Positions 1 through 7,120 of a stretch of 7,350 nucleotides of DNA are shown here, piece by piece. How positions within the stretch are numbered: the stretch's first letter is position 1; the number at the start of each line of letters is the position of its first letter. This DNA is from Bacteroidales bacterium (GTDB taxonomy: Bacteria > Bacteroidota > Bacteroidia > Bacteroidales > P3), in assembly GCA_012837565.1 (NCBI GenBank), contig DUQY01000205.1:1-7350 (forward strand), in the 5' to 3' direction. The position numbers and the translations under genes were made by a program. The notes under the pieces were generated by a model that was given only the letters and a program-made list of their open reading frames with translations, searched no databases and was not told the DNA's origin.

Positions 1-82
1 AAATGATATAAGGAGCAAATATTAGTAAATTATTATTAAAAGGAATATGTTAATAAGGATTTGCTTATAGTTTATTGATTAA

Positions 83-1432
83 TTACCATTTAACTATGCC
101 TAATAGGCTTAGTACAAATAAGGAAAGAATAATAGGAATTAAGTACCTAATTATTACGTAGTAAAACTTAAAACCTTTATTAAATAACAACCCATTATTA
201 GTAATTTCATTTCTAACTAATTCTTTATTTGCAAACCATCCTACAAATACAATAATAAGTAAGGCACCAAATGGGAGCATAAATTTGTCTGTTATATTAT
301 TTAAGAAATCAAATAGGTTACTTCCAAATAATCTAATTGGAGAACCTTCAACTTGAGAGTATGCACATAAGACAGCAAGAATTGAAACGATAGTAGAAAT
401 CATTAGAACAGCCTTTACTCTTGTTGTTTTAAGTTCTTGAATAATAAATAAGCAAATGGGTTCAAGCATTGAAACCGATGAAGTTATTGCAGCAATGAAA
501 ACTAAGAGGAAGAAAAATATGCCAAATAGATTACCTGCAGGCATCATGGAAAAGACCAGAGGAAGAGTTTCGAAAACAAGGGTTGGTCCTGAGGTCGGTT
601 CAATTCCGAAAGTAAAAACACCCGGAAAGATAGCAAAACCTACTAAAACTGCAATAGTTAAATCTGTAAGTCCAATTGTAAGCGCCAAAGAGGGTAGGGA
701 GGTTTCTTTTTTAATATAAGCACCATAAGTCACCATACATCCCATTCCTAAGCTCATTGAGAAAAAGGATTGACCAATAGCAGTAAGAAAGGTATTTAAA
801 TCAATTTTTGAGAAGTCAGGTTTTAAAAGGAAGTCCATACCAGCCTTAAAGCCAGCAAGAGAGGTTGAATAAAGAAAGAGACCAAGAATAATTAATGCCA
901 GCATAGGCATAAGAACCTTATTAATTCTTTCAATTCCCTTTTCCATTCCTCCAATAACAATTGAAGCAGTTAGACCAATGAAAATTAGAGCAGCAATAGT
1001 AGGTTTCCATCCTGTATTAATATAATCAATGAAGTTACTATGTATTAGCTCTGGACTCCTACCAGTGAAACCTTCGGTAAATGCTGTTTGTATAAAAGAA
1101 ATAGCCCAACCTGCAACAACGGAATAGAACCCATAAATTAAGAACGACGTCAGAATGCCGAAAAGTCCAACTAAGCACCATTTCTTTTGTCGAGATAGTT
1201 CTTTAAAAGCACCAAAAGCATTCTTACGAGTTGAACGCCCAACCACAAATTCACTCATCATAATAGGTATTGCAATGGTTAGGCTACAAAGAATATAGAT
1301 AATAATGAAAGCAGAACCACCATTGTTTCCTGCTAAGTAGGGAAATCTCCAAATGTTTCCTAATCCAACACAAGAGCCAGCCACAACAACTAGAGTTCCA
1401 AACTTAGAGCCAAAAGTAACTTTATTTTCCAC
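83..1432 (-). CDS. Sodium-dependent transporter, NSS/SNF family (LeuT/MhsT-like)
   Basis: Inner-membrane Na+-coupled symporter of the neurotransmitter:sodium symporter family; bacterial members mostly import amino acids. Seen: the family TM1 signature GNIWRFPYLAGNNGG at residues 25-39, with N26 and R29 aligning with LeuT N27 (Na+ site) and R30 (gate); the unwound TM6 motif SFFSMSLGMG at 222-231; and TM8 TSS at 317-319, matching the Na2-site region. At 449 aa, with about 11 hydrophobic segments and no long C-terminal tail, it resembles the MhsT/Tyt1 type rather than 12-TM eukaryotic members. The start codon is GTG: the frame has an in-frame stop about 18 bases upstream and no ATG before the TM1 motif. 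It lies 79 bp downstream of the lipoprotein gene on the same strand, but a -7 box in that gap suggests its own transcription. Substrate unknown; hydrophobic or aromatic amino acids are the family-based guess. Family very sure, substrate not. Confidence 0.93.
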   Translation of the reverse strand: MENKVTFGSKFGTLVVVAGSCVGLGNIWRFPYLAGNNGGSAFIIIYILCSLTIAIPIMMSEFVVGRSTRKNAFGAFKELSRQKKWCLVGLFGILTSFLIYGFYSVVAGWAISFIQTAFTEGFTGRSPELIHSNFIDYINTGWKPTIAALIFIGLTASIVIGGMEKGIERINKVLMPMLALIILGLFLYSTSLAGFKAGMDFLLKPDFSKIDLNTFLTAIGQSFFSMSLGMGCMVTYGAYIKKETSLPSLALTIGLTDLTIAVLVGFAIFPGVFTFGIEPTSGPTLVFETLPLVFSMMPAGNLFGIFFFLLVFIAAITSSVSMLEPICLFIIQELKTTRVKAVLMISTIVSILAVLCAYSQVEGSPIRLFGSNLFDFLNNITDKFMLPFGALLIIVFVGWFANKELVRNEITNNGLLFNKGFKFYYVIIRYLIPIILSLFVLSLLGIVKW

Positions 1433-1435
1433 AAG

Positions 1436-1449
1436 GTTAATTGTTAATT
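1436..1449. repeat. Perfect tandem 2 x 7 bp GTTAATT in the transporter leader
   Basis: GTTAATT occurs twice back to back, just upstream of the transporter start and downstream of the predicted transcription start. It overlaps the palindrome TTAATTAA (1444-1451). It could be a small operator, but in such AT-rich DNA a short tandem of this kind may also be chance. Confidence 0.3.
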
Positions 1450-1470
1450 AAATACTTCATTTGATAGTGG

Positions 1471-1478
1471 CAAATGTA
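1471..1478 (-). promoter_or_regulatory. Putative Bacteroidota -7 box for the NSS transporter
   Basis: Minus-strand TACATTTG matches the Bacteroidota -7 consensus TAnnTTTG exactly. It lies 38 bp upstream of the GTG start, giving an expected leader of about 30 nt. No TTTG is found 19-21 bp upstream; only AT-rich sequence and a TTG at too short a spacing (14 bp) are present, so the -33 element is weak or missing. No terminator is visible between the upstream lipoprotein gene and this site, so read-through from the B12 operon remains possible. Confidence 0.45.
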
Positions 1479-1511
1479 AGAATTATTATTAACAATTATA
1501 TTAAAACAAAT

Positions 1512-2609
1512 CTAATTTCTTACAATTACTTTTGAAGGAAGATAGGAAAAGTTTACCTTGTCTTTGTAATTGCCTTGTAAGTCGAAGACAAAAACCCTAC
1601 CAGTTTTCGAAAAGTCATCAGCATCTGTTATATAAACCTCGTTACTAGATATAGAAATATCAATACCATAAGGCAAAACAATTTGACTCGTTATGTTAGA
1701 AGATGTAATAAAATCTATAGTATTTGTTGAGTTTGTGGTATGATTAAATATTTTAATTTTAGTTTCCATATTGTTATTGTAATCAACATTGGCAAAGATT
1801 ATATTCATATTGTCCAAGACATCGAAGCTTAACATAGGTATTTCAAAGCTATCAACTAATTGGTCAGTAAAAGTATTAATAGTTTTAAACATAATATTAG
1901 AATAGTCGCCTTTAACAATCAAACCAACTAAACCAGGACTAAGTTCTTTTATTATTGCAGGGTTATCTCCAACTTCTATTTTCTTAATCTCAGTCATTGA
2001 TATTATGTTGATAACAGAAACAGTTTTATCGTAACCTGCAGGACTGTTGAAATCTAAACCTCCAGAGTTAGTAACATAAAGCTTATCATTAGAAATGCAA
2101 ATATCCTCAGGATTACGACCTACCTTAACAATTCTTCCAAGATTAAGAGAATAAGGATTTATTTCTAAAACATTTCCATCCACAGTACATAAGAAAACCA
2201 TTGAAGCACTTGCACACAAACGAGAGGGCATTCGGTTAGTTCCGCTATTGTCAACTATTGGAATCCTCTTAATCAGTTTACCATTATTCTTATTAATTAC
2301 CTGAACACACGCAGATCCTTTAACTGCAATAAATATATAATCATTGAATTCAATCATATCATTTCCTGTGTCACCTAATCCCTGACTATTTACTTTATTA
2401 AATATATCTAATATTATCTTATTAGAGTCCGAATCATAGAAATCTAAAGAAGAATTATTGTGACCATAAATACCTTCACAAAGAACAAAATATCCTTTGG
2501 GAAGAACTTCTTGTATAGGTTTATTATCAATAGTATCTTCAGTGCAAGAAACAAATCCGAAGCTAAGAACTAAAGCAATTAAGCTAAGAAACAATTTATT
2601 TTTTCTCAT
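1512..2609 (-). CDS. Surface lipoprotein, DUF5074/YncE-like beta-propeller (BtuG-like candidate)
   Basis: Probable surface-exposed corrinoid-capture lipoprotein acting with the adjacent TonB receptor. Seen: a lipoprotein signal peptide (basic MRKNK, hydrophobic core 6-19, lipobox FVSC with C22) followed by TED, an acidic stretch like the Bacteroidota lipoprotein surface-export signal. The mature part shows repeated propeller-strand patterns, e.g. AVKGSACVQVINKNNGKLI (95-113), LYVTNSGG (177-184) followed by TVSVINIISMTEIKKIEVG (196-214), and VYITDADD (325-332) followed by GRVFVFDLQGN (337-347). The opening FVLCEGIYGHNNSSLDFYD (41-59) resembles the DUF5074 N-terminus. Known: Bacteroides BtuG is a surface beta-propeller lipoprotein encoded beside btuB that binds cobalamin with high affinity. 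Inferred: same role here, from fold, lipidation and riboswitch-led operon. The ATG overlaps the receptor stop by one base (TAATG), implying translational coupling. Propeller lipoproteins are diverse, so the exact BtuG assignment is moderately sure. Confidence 0.85.
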   Translation of the reverse strand: MRKNKLFLSLIALVLSFGFVSCTEDTIDNKPIQEVLPKGYFVLCEGIYGHNNSSLDFYDSDSNKIILDIFNKVNSQGLGDTGNDMIEFNDYIFIAVKGSACVQVINKNNGKLIKRIPIVDNSGTNRMPSRLCASASMVFLCTVDGNVLEINPYSLNLGRIVKVGRNPEDICISNDKLYVTNSGGLDFNSPAGYDKTVSVINIISMTEIKKIEVGDNPAIIKELSPGLVGLIVKGDYSNIMFKTINTFTDQLVDSFEIPMLSFDVLDNMNIIFANVDYNNNMETKIKIFNHTTNSTNTIDFITSSNITSQIVLPYGIDISISSNEVYITDADDFSKTGRVFVFDLQGNYKDKVNFSYLPSKVIVRN

Positions 2610-4618
2610 TATAAGTAAATTTTAATATTAATACGAAACTGCCTTTGTGGCATTGGATAATTAATAACAACCTCATAATTATCTCCTAATAGATTAAGGC
2701 AAGATAATCCAAGATTTATTTTTTGTTTTTTGAAATTAAAATCTTTTGAAATACTAATTGAATGATCTTGATAGGGTTTTAATAGATTTCTTTCGATGTT
2801 TTCAGGAAGAGAATAACGTGAGCCAACAAAACTAAGGGTATAAGAAAAATCAATAAATGGATGGCTAAGGTTAAGAAATAGAGTTCCAGAATGTAGAGGA
2901 GTATATGGAATTTGATTGCCATAAGTTACCGATTCTTTATTGGAAGCATCCACAACTCTTTGATAAGAATAAGTCCCACGAATTATTAAATCAATAGAAT
3001 GAGATATATAAGCCTTAAACATAGTTTGCAAATCAATGCCATTAATATTTACTTGACCATAATTAATAACAGACCAGATAAATAAATTTCTTTGAGGCAC
3101 AGCAACAATCTTATCCTTAACTCTATTATGATAAATATCTAATGAAACATTTATTGAACTTGTTTTGTAAAATCCCAAAGAACGTAAGTATTCAATATGA
3201 AGATTAAATTGTTTTGTTATCTCTGGCCTAAGTTTTGATTCAGAAACCTTATTAAAGTATAGGTCGTTGAAGGTAGGCATTCTAAATATATCCTTATAAA
3301 ACAAACTAATAGTAAGGGTATTTTGAAAACTATAGCCAAAAGAAATAAAAGGAGAGAAATGGTTTTTGATTTGGGATGTAGAACTTAAATCAGATTTATC
3401 CTCAACTAATGTATGCAATATATTTCCATTAATTAATAGTTTTGAGTTATCATATAAAAGACTTAAAGCAGACAATGAAGAAACCCTTCGAGCAGTACGA
3501 ACAAAGATATTAGGAGAACTAAGGTTGTTAAGAAAGACATCATTGCTAAGAGATGTAGAAAAGTCTTTGAAAATACTATACGAAACAACATTATTCATAT
3601 AATACTCTCTTTGAAAATACTCATCGCTCTGATAACCCAAAGATGTTAAAGCTTTAGAGTCATAATAATGAGTATAAGAATAGAGAGCCTTCAAATGGTT
3701 TCTATATTGAAGCTTATCACTAAACTTATGCGTAAATATAGATTGAAGAAAGAAGTTTTCGTCCCATAGTCTTTGACCACTATTCAAGTAATATAGTGTA
3801 GTACTCATTGGTAAACCTCTTTCGGAATAGAAATAATAAGCTTTTAATTTAATATCTGATTTTGCATTAAAGCTACCAAACAAATTCCACTCACCACGAA
3901 AGCCAAAATAATCGGAGTTCTTTCTTATTTCTTTAGAAGTGCTATCGTTTTCATTGTTACCATAATGAAGCAAATAAGGATAGTTGCCAGAGGTATTATT
4001 AATATCTAAATCTAAAACCGATGTCCATATGTTATTTATCTTAAAAGCAGAATTAACTCCTAAGTTAGCATAATTAAAAGAACCATAACTAGTTTTTAGA
4101 ATAGTTTTAAACCTTTCTGAGCTATCAAAACTTGGCTTAAGGGTCTCAATAAAAAAAGCATTTGAAGAAGCTAAGGCTCTTGCGGGTTGAAGATGAGAAT
4201 ATGACTGACCATTATATAAATTAATTTCTTTAATATTAGTAGAAGAGAACTTACTCAAATCCACCTGTCCTGTTTGAAAGTCAGTAACACCAATGCCGTC
4301 ATAAATCACAGCACTATGATTTGACCCCAATCCTCTAACAGATATTGTTTTTAATCCGCCTATTCCACCATAGTCCTTAACATTTACCCCAGCAATAAAC
4401 TTTGCAAGGTCTCCAACAGAAACGGTTTCAATCTTTTCAATCATAGTGTTATCAATCCTTGAGGAGGATTCCTTTTTAATAGGACTTCTCTTAATGGTAT
4501 CGACAATCATAACTTCCTTTAATGTAGTTGATTTAATGCTATCTATCGTTTGAGCAAAACCAAATAAAGGACTTATGATTAATACTAGTAATAAATTGAT
4601 TAATACTATGTTTCTCAT
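2609..4618 (-). CDS. btuB: TonB-dependent outer-membrane receptor, BtuB-like (vitamin B12)
   Basis: Outer-membrane receptor importing a scarce ligand into the periplasm using TonB-ExbBD energy; cobalamin is inferred from the upstream riboswitch and neighbours. Seen: signal peptide 1-22 (cleavage near GFA/Q), a TonB-box-like TLKEVMIV (32-39), and a plug domain about 45-160 with VGDLAKFIAGVNVKDYGG (68-85), ISVRGLG (92-98) and VIYDGIGV (104-111). A long beta-barrel follows, including FRMPTFNDLYF (445-455), LRPE (463-466), NINGIDL (524-530) and the C-terminal NLLGDNYEV (642-650) with YPMPQRQF (654-661). At 669 aa it is slightly longer than E. coli BtuB (614 aa). It lacks the N-terminal carboxypeptidase-like domain found in SusC-type receptors, so it is not a SusC glycan importer. 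The last residue is Leu rather than the usual aromatic. It lies 94 bp after the DUF4465 gene and overlaps the start of the propeller lipoprotein gene. TonB receptor is certain; B12 specificity is probable. Confidence 0.92.
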   Translation of the reverse strand: MRNIVLINLLLVLIISPLFGFAQTIDSIKSTTLKEVMIVDTIKRSPIKKESSSRIDNTMIEKIETVSVGDLAKFIAGVNVKDYGGIGGLKTISVRGLGSNHSAVIYDGIGVTDFQTGQVDLSKFSSTNIKEINLYNGQSYSHLQPARALASSNAFFIETLKPSFDSSERFKTILKTSYGSFNYANLGVNSAFKINNIWTSVLDLDINNTSGNYPYLLHYGNNENDSTSKEIRKNSDYFGFRGEWNLFGSFNAKSDIKLKAYYFYSERGLPMSTTLYYLNSGQRLWDENFFLQSIFTHKFSDKLQYRNHLKALYSYTHYYDSKALTSLGYQSDEYFQREYYMNNVVSYSIFKDFSTSLSNDVFLNNLSSPNIFVRTARRVSSLSALSLLYDNSKLLINGNILHTLVEDKSDLSSTSQIKNHFSPFISFGYSFQNTLTISLFYKDIFRMPTFNDLYFNKVSESKLRPEITKQFNLHIEYLRSLGFYKTSSINVSLDIYHNRVKDKIVAVPQRNLFIWSVINYGQVNINGIDLQTMFKAYISHSIDLIIRGTYSYQRVVDASNKESVTYGNQIPYTPLHSGTLFLNLSHPFIDFSYTLSFVGSRYSLPENIERNLLKPYQDHSISISKDFNFKKQKINLGLSCLNLLGDNYEVVINYPMPQRQFRINIKIYL

Positions 4619-4655
4619 TTTGTGTTAGACGTTTTTCCTTTAAGTTTTCAAAAAT

Positions 4656-4680
4656 GGATAGCAGCATAGAGCCACTACCC
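4656..4680 (-). terminator. Intergenic GU-rich hairpin, possible attenuator or processing hairpin
   Basis: Read on the minus strand, GGGTAGTGGC and GCTGCTATCC form a 10-bp stem around the 5-nt loop TCTAT, extendable by one T-A pair, and are followed by ATTTTTG. Three of the ten pairs are G-U wobbles, which would be A-C mismatches in plus-strand RNA, so the structure fits RNA made in the direction of the operon. The U tract is only five long, so it may be a weak terminator, an attenuator lowering expression of the receptor and lipoprotein, or a 3'-end-stabilising hairpin for the DUF4465 message. Confidence 0.45.
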
Positions 4681-4712
4681 AAGAGACCTAAAATAAAACT
4701 ATCTTTTTTATA

Positions 4713-6614
4713 TTAAAAAATGATTAGTTTTCTACTTGTAGTTGTTTTCTCTGTTATGATTTTAACAAAGTAAACTCCCTTTTTAGAAGATGATAAATCA
4801 ACCATAATTGAATTAACTCTTCCATTTATTGATTGTTTTTTAACAATCCTTCCTGATAAATCAGAAATAATAATATCAGCACCAGAGCTCAAGCCTTCAA
4901 TATTAATATTAAATACTCCAGAACTAGGATTTGGATATAGATTCATTGATATTTCATTTGCATTAATGCTGTTAATACTTGCATCATAAAGAGTTTTAAA
5001 GCTCATTTCTACTCCATATAATGTAGAAGTTGAACTTGTTGCAAAAGCACGGTAAACATAATTTGTATCTGAAAGTAAATTTGTTAGCATATAAGAAGTC
5101 TCTCCTTCATTGATAACAATATCTTCCCATACGCTTTGATTACTTAACTTATATTGAAAGCCTTTTTCAGTAATTGTTTGATTTCCTTCAAAAAAATCAC
5201 CGTTAATAGTTGCTGAGTTTGTGCTAATATTTGTTGCAGCCAAAGTAGAAATATTCATAGGAAGATCAGGAATACCTGAACTTACGTTAATAACAAAATT
5301 ATCTGAGCAAAAATAAGAAGGAGGGTTCATTCCATATCCACCATCATCATTACTTTCCAATTTAATCAAGACCTTTGAACACTCTCCCAAAGAAGAAAGA
5401 TTTAGATATGTCCAATCCTTAACATTCATATTCAGTCCATTTCTTTTGTCTGCCAAATAAATAGAAGAAGTCCCTGTAGTATCTCCATTTTCATCATATC
5501 CATACGCAACCATCTTTAAGTAGCAGTTTGCTGGTAGGCTTGTGGTGTTATAGTTATAGGTACTCATTGAATTTGATACATAAACACCCATTGGCATGAA
5601 TGCAGAATTATCATCCATTCTAATAATATTATGCTCAGCTGTTCCTGCATAATCGCTATAATAAGCATTAAGATAAACAGAATCAGGACCTTCTAAACCC
5701 ATATTTGCAGAAGATTCGTAATAAGAATCAGTCGTTGTTGTTAAGTTAGATAAACCAAATCCAATAGCAAAACTACCTCCATAAAGACCTAAGGCCTCAA
5801 AGACTACTCCATTATTAATATAGTCTTTATGATAATTACCATTAGCATCAACAACTCCATTTGTAGAACTTACTATTTCAAAAGTATTAGTTTGAGAAAG
5901 CATTCCCTCGAAACTTGAAATCAAATAAGGCTCTCCACCATTCAAAACACAGACACCTGTCAAGTCAAATCCAGTTGAGGGTCCGCCAGAGGAGGCATCG
6001 TAAATTATATTCCCTTGAGAGTCAGTATCAACTCCACTGTTAACATCAATCAGTTTAACAAAACGAATATTAAACTTATCTAAGTTGGCATCGTCATCAA
6101 TATCATCCAAATTGAAAGGAGTACCATTGCCAACCTCATATTTTCCAGCAAGATTATTGATTAAAGTAGGGTCAATGCCTGCTTCAGAACTAATATTGGA
6201 AGTGGAAGGAAAACGAAAATAATTTATTCCATCACTACTTACTTCCACAAAAGCAAGCTCTAAGAAGTCTGGAGTAAAGCCATTTTCAAATACTGCAAAG
6301 TCATAGCCCTGTCCATTAATAATTGGTCTATCGAAAGTAATGATAGCCTCACCATTTCTACCAAGCGAAATAGCGGATGTGGTAGTACTGTCTGGTCTTC
6401 CTTGAGCCATATAATGCTTACCATAAGATGCATAGTTGGTAGAAGATGTTCCTTGAAAACCTCTTTTAACCTCAATACCCTTTGCCCAAGAAACGATATT
6501 AGGATTAGAAATACTTATAGCTTGGCAACCCACTGTGCCAACGCCACCATCAAATTGTCCAAATCCAACGTTTGAAACAATTAACATAGAAACTAATAGA
6601 ATGATTTTTTTCAT
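4713..6614 (-). CDS. Secreted multidomain DUF4465 protein with FN3 and T9SS sorting domain (BtuH-like candidate)
   Basis: First gene after the cobalamin riboswitch, probably a cell-surface corrinoid-binding or capture protein. Seen, in order: signal peptide 1-20 (MKKIILL, GFGQ); a beta-rich module of about 21-225 with SLGRNGEAIITFDRPI (83-98), GYDFAVFENGF (103-113), and an Asp-rich stretch LDDIDDDANLD (169-179); a DUF4465-like domain of about 230-445 with GSFAIGFGLSN (280-290), GLEGPDSVYLNAYYSDY (306-322), SSIYLADKRNG (383-393), WTYLNLSSLG (401-410) and YFCSDNFVI (434-442); a fibronectin type III-like domain of about 450-541; and a type A T9SS sorting domain of about 550-633 with LYPNPSSGVFNI (559-570), ISDLSGRIV (583-591) and KGVYFVKI (612-619). 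Known: DUF4465 proteins occur in Bacteroidota B12 loci, and BtuH proteins bind B12. Inferred: T9SS export places it on the surface without lipidation. Ligand binding by any one domain is unproven. Confidence 0.88.
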   Translation of the reverse strand: MKKIILLVSMLIVSNVGFGQFDGGVGTVGCQAISISNPNIVSWAKGIEVKRGFQGTSSTNYASYGKHYMAQGRPDSTTTSAISLGRNGEAIITFDRPIINGQGYDFAVFENGFTPDFLELAFVEVSSDGINYFRFPSTSNISSEAGIDPTLINNLAGKYEVGNGTPFNLDDIDDDANLDKFNIRFVKLIDVNSGVDTDSQGNIIYDASSGGPSTGFDLTGVCVLNGGEPYLISSFEGMLSQTNTFEIVSSTNGVVDANGNYHKDYINNGVVFEALGLYGGSFAIGFGLSNLTTTTDSYYESSANMGLEGPDSVYLNAYYSDYAGTAEHNIIRMDDNSAFMPMGVYVSNSMSTYNYNTTSLPANCYLKMVAYGYDENGDTTGTSSIYLADKRNGLNMNVKDWTYLNLSSLGECSKVLIKLESNDDGGYGMNPPSYFCSDNFVINVSSGIPDLPMNISTLAATNISTNSATINGDFFEGNQTITEKGFQYKLSNQSVWEDIVINEGETSYMLTNLLSDTNYVYRAFATSSTSTLYGVEMSFKTLYDASINSINANEISMNLYPNPSSGVFNINIEGLSSGADIIISDLSGRIVKKQSINGRVNSIMVDLSSSKKGVYFVKIITEKTTTSRKLIIF

Positions 6615-6720
6615 ACTCTTTGTTTTAAATGATTAAAAACTAGAGCATCGAGAAGAAAAATAAAGACAAATATTAAAGAAAAATCAAAAGATACACTCAA
6701 TGAACTTTCTATTCGTCCTA

Positions 6721-6739
6721 AGCTCTTTCCTCGAAAGCT
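6721..6739 (-). other. Small hairpin downstream of the riboswitch aptamer
   Basis: On the minus strand AGCTTT and AGAGCT pair (six pairs, one U-G) around the loop CGAGGAA, 17 nt past the aptamer's 3' end. It may be the P13-type element or part of the expression platform. No U tract follows, so an intrinsic terminator is not evident, and control at translation of the first gene, about 105 nt further on, is an alternative. Its role is an inference from position only. Confidence 0.3.
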
Positions 6740-6756
6740 CAAAAACTTAATAATTC

Positions 6757-6912
6757 ACTGGCAGGTCTTCTGACTTACTCCCAAGCATATCGCCTTCCCA
6801 AATCGTAAAATTCAGTGGCAAAAGATGAAATGCTTGTTTCTTTGGTGGAGCTTACAGCAGCGGGACTGTTTAGGTTTCTCACCTAATTCCCTTTTAATCC
6901 AAAAAGAACCAA
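6757..6912 (-). ncRNA. Cobalamin riboswitch (B12 element)
   Basis: Cis-acting cobalamin-sensing RNA leading the surface-uptake operon; ligand binding normally represses downstream expression. On the minus strand the conserved blocks appear in order: AAAAGGGAA, GGTGAGAAACC, GTCCCGCTGCTGTAAG (6851-6866), the invariant B12 box GCCACTG (6813-6819), GGGAAGGCGAT (6788-6798), and GTCAGAAGACCTGCC (6759-6773). Two helices can be traced: CAAGCAT (6830-6836) with ATGCTTG (6782-6788), and the closing stem AAGAACC region (6904-6910) with GGTCTT (6764-6769), with one bulged U. Boundaries are accurate to about 10 nt. No second aptamer is seen. Confidence 0.95.
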
Positions 6913-6920
6913 TAATGTTG

Positions 6921-6953
6921 CAAAGATATAACTTTTTTCTAATATGAGTCAAA
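6921..6953 (-). promoter_or_regulatory. Bacteroidota promoter of the B12 uptake operon
   Basis: Minus strand: -33 TTTG (6950-6953), a 21-bp spacer, and -7 box TATCTTTG (6921-6928), matching TTTG/TAnnTTTG. The predicted start, about 6914-6916, falls only a few bases before the 5' strand of the riboswitch closing stem, so the transcript begins almost directly with the aptamer. That fit between promoter and aptamer supports both calls. Confidence 0.8.
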
Positions 6954-7073
6954 GAAGAAATAGAAATAATTGAATAAATCATACTTTATTTATTGATTTT
7001 ACGTTTTAAAAGACAGTAATAAATAATTACTATATTAGCTTTAATAAATTAGGGCACTTCTAATAATTACCAC

Positions 7074-7104
7074 TTTGACAATCAAATAAATAGTTGTATC
7101 TTTG
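7074..7104 (+). promoter_or_regulatory. IS transposase promoter
   Basis: TTTG (7074-7077), exactly 19 bp, then TATCTTTG (7097-7104) matches the Bacteroidota -33/-7 promoter consensus. The start codon is 16 bp past the -7 box, so the predicted mRNA leader is only about 10 nt, close to leaderless. The promoter lies inside the putative IS end and would travel with the element. Confidence 0.75.
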
Positions 7105-7120
7105 TGTGAAATATATAACT

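Noticed and set aside
53..68. ATAAG/CTTAT inverted repeat downstream of the NSS gene as a terminator
   Set aside because: Only five AT-rich pairs and no U tract on the minus strand; too weak to call.
456..719. 87-aa plus-strand ORF
   Set aside because: Lies wholly antisense within the clear NSS transporter gene, with low-complexity basic composition and no recognisable domain; a shadow frame.
1463..1474. GCCACTATC near the transporter promoter, resembling the B12 box GCCACTG
   Set aside because: Only six bases match and none of the other conserved aptamer blocks are nearby; chance resemblance.
3366..3602. 78-aa plus-strand ORF
   Set aside because: Antisense inside the TonB receptor barrel, no promoter or domain; a shadow frame.
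4671..4676. AGTGGC in the intergenic hairpin is complementary to the B12 box
   Set aside because: A six-base match about 2 kb away on the same transcript is expected by chance.
6260..6475. 71-aa minus-strand ORF
   Set aside because: Alternate frame inside the DUF4465 gene, which has clear domains across this stretch.
6973..6990. AATAAA/TTTATT inverted repeat between the B12 promoter and the IS
   Set aside because: No GC pairs and expected by chance in this AT-rich spacer; nothing else is visible in 6954-7051.
7022..7072. AATAATTAC repeated 40 bp apart across the putative IS boundary
   Set aside because: Low-complexity AT sequence; one copy lies inside the element and one outside, which does not fit a target duplication.
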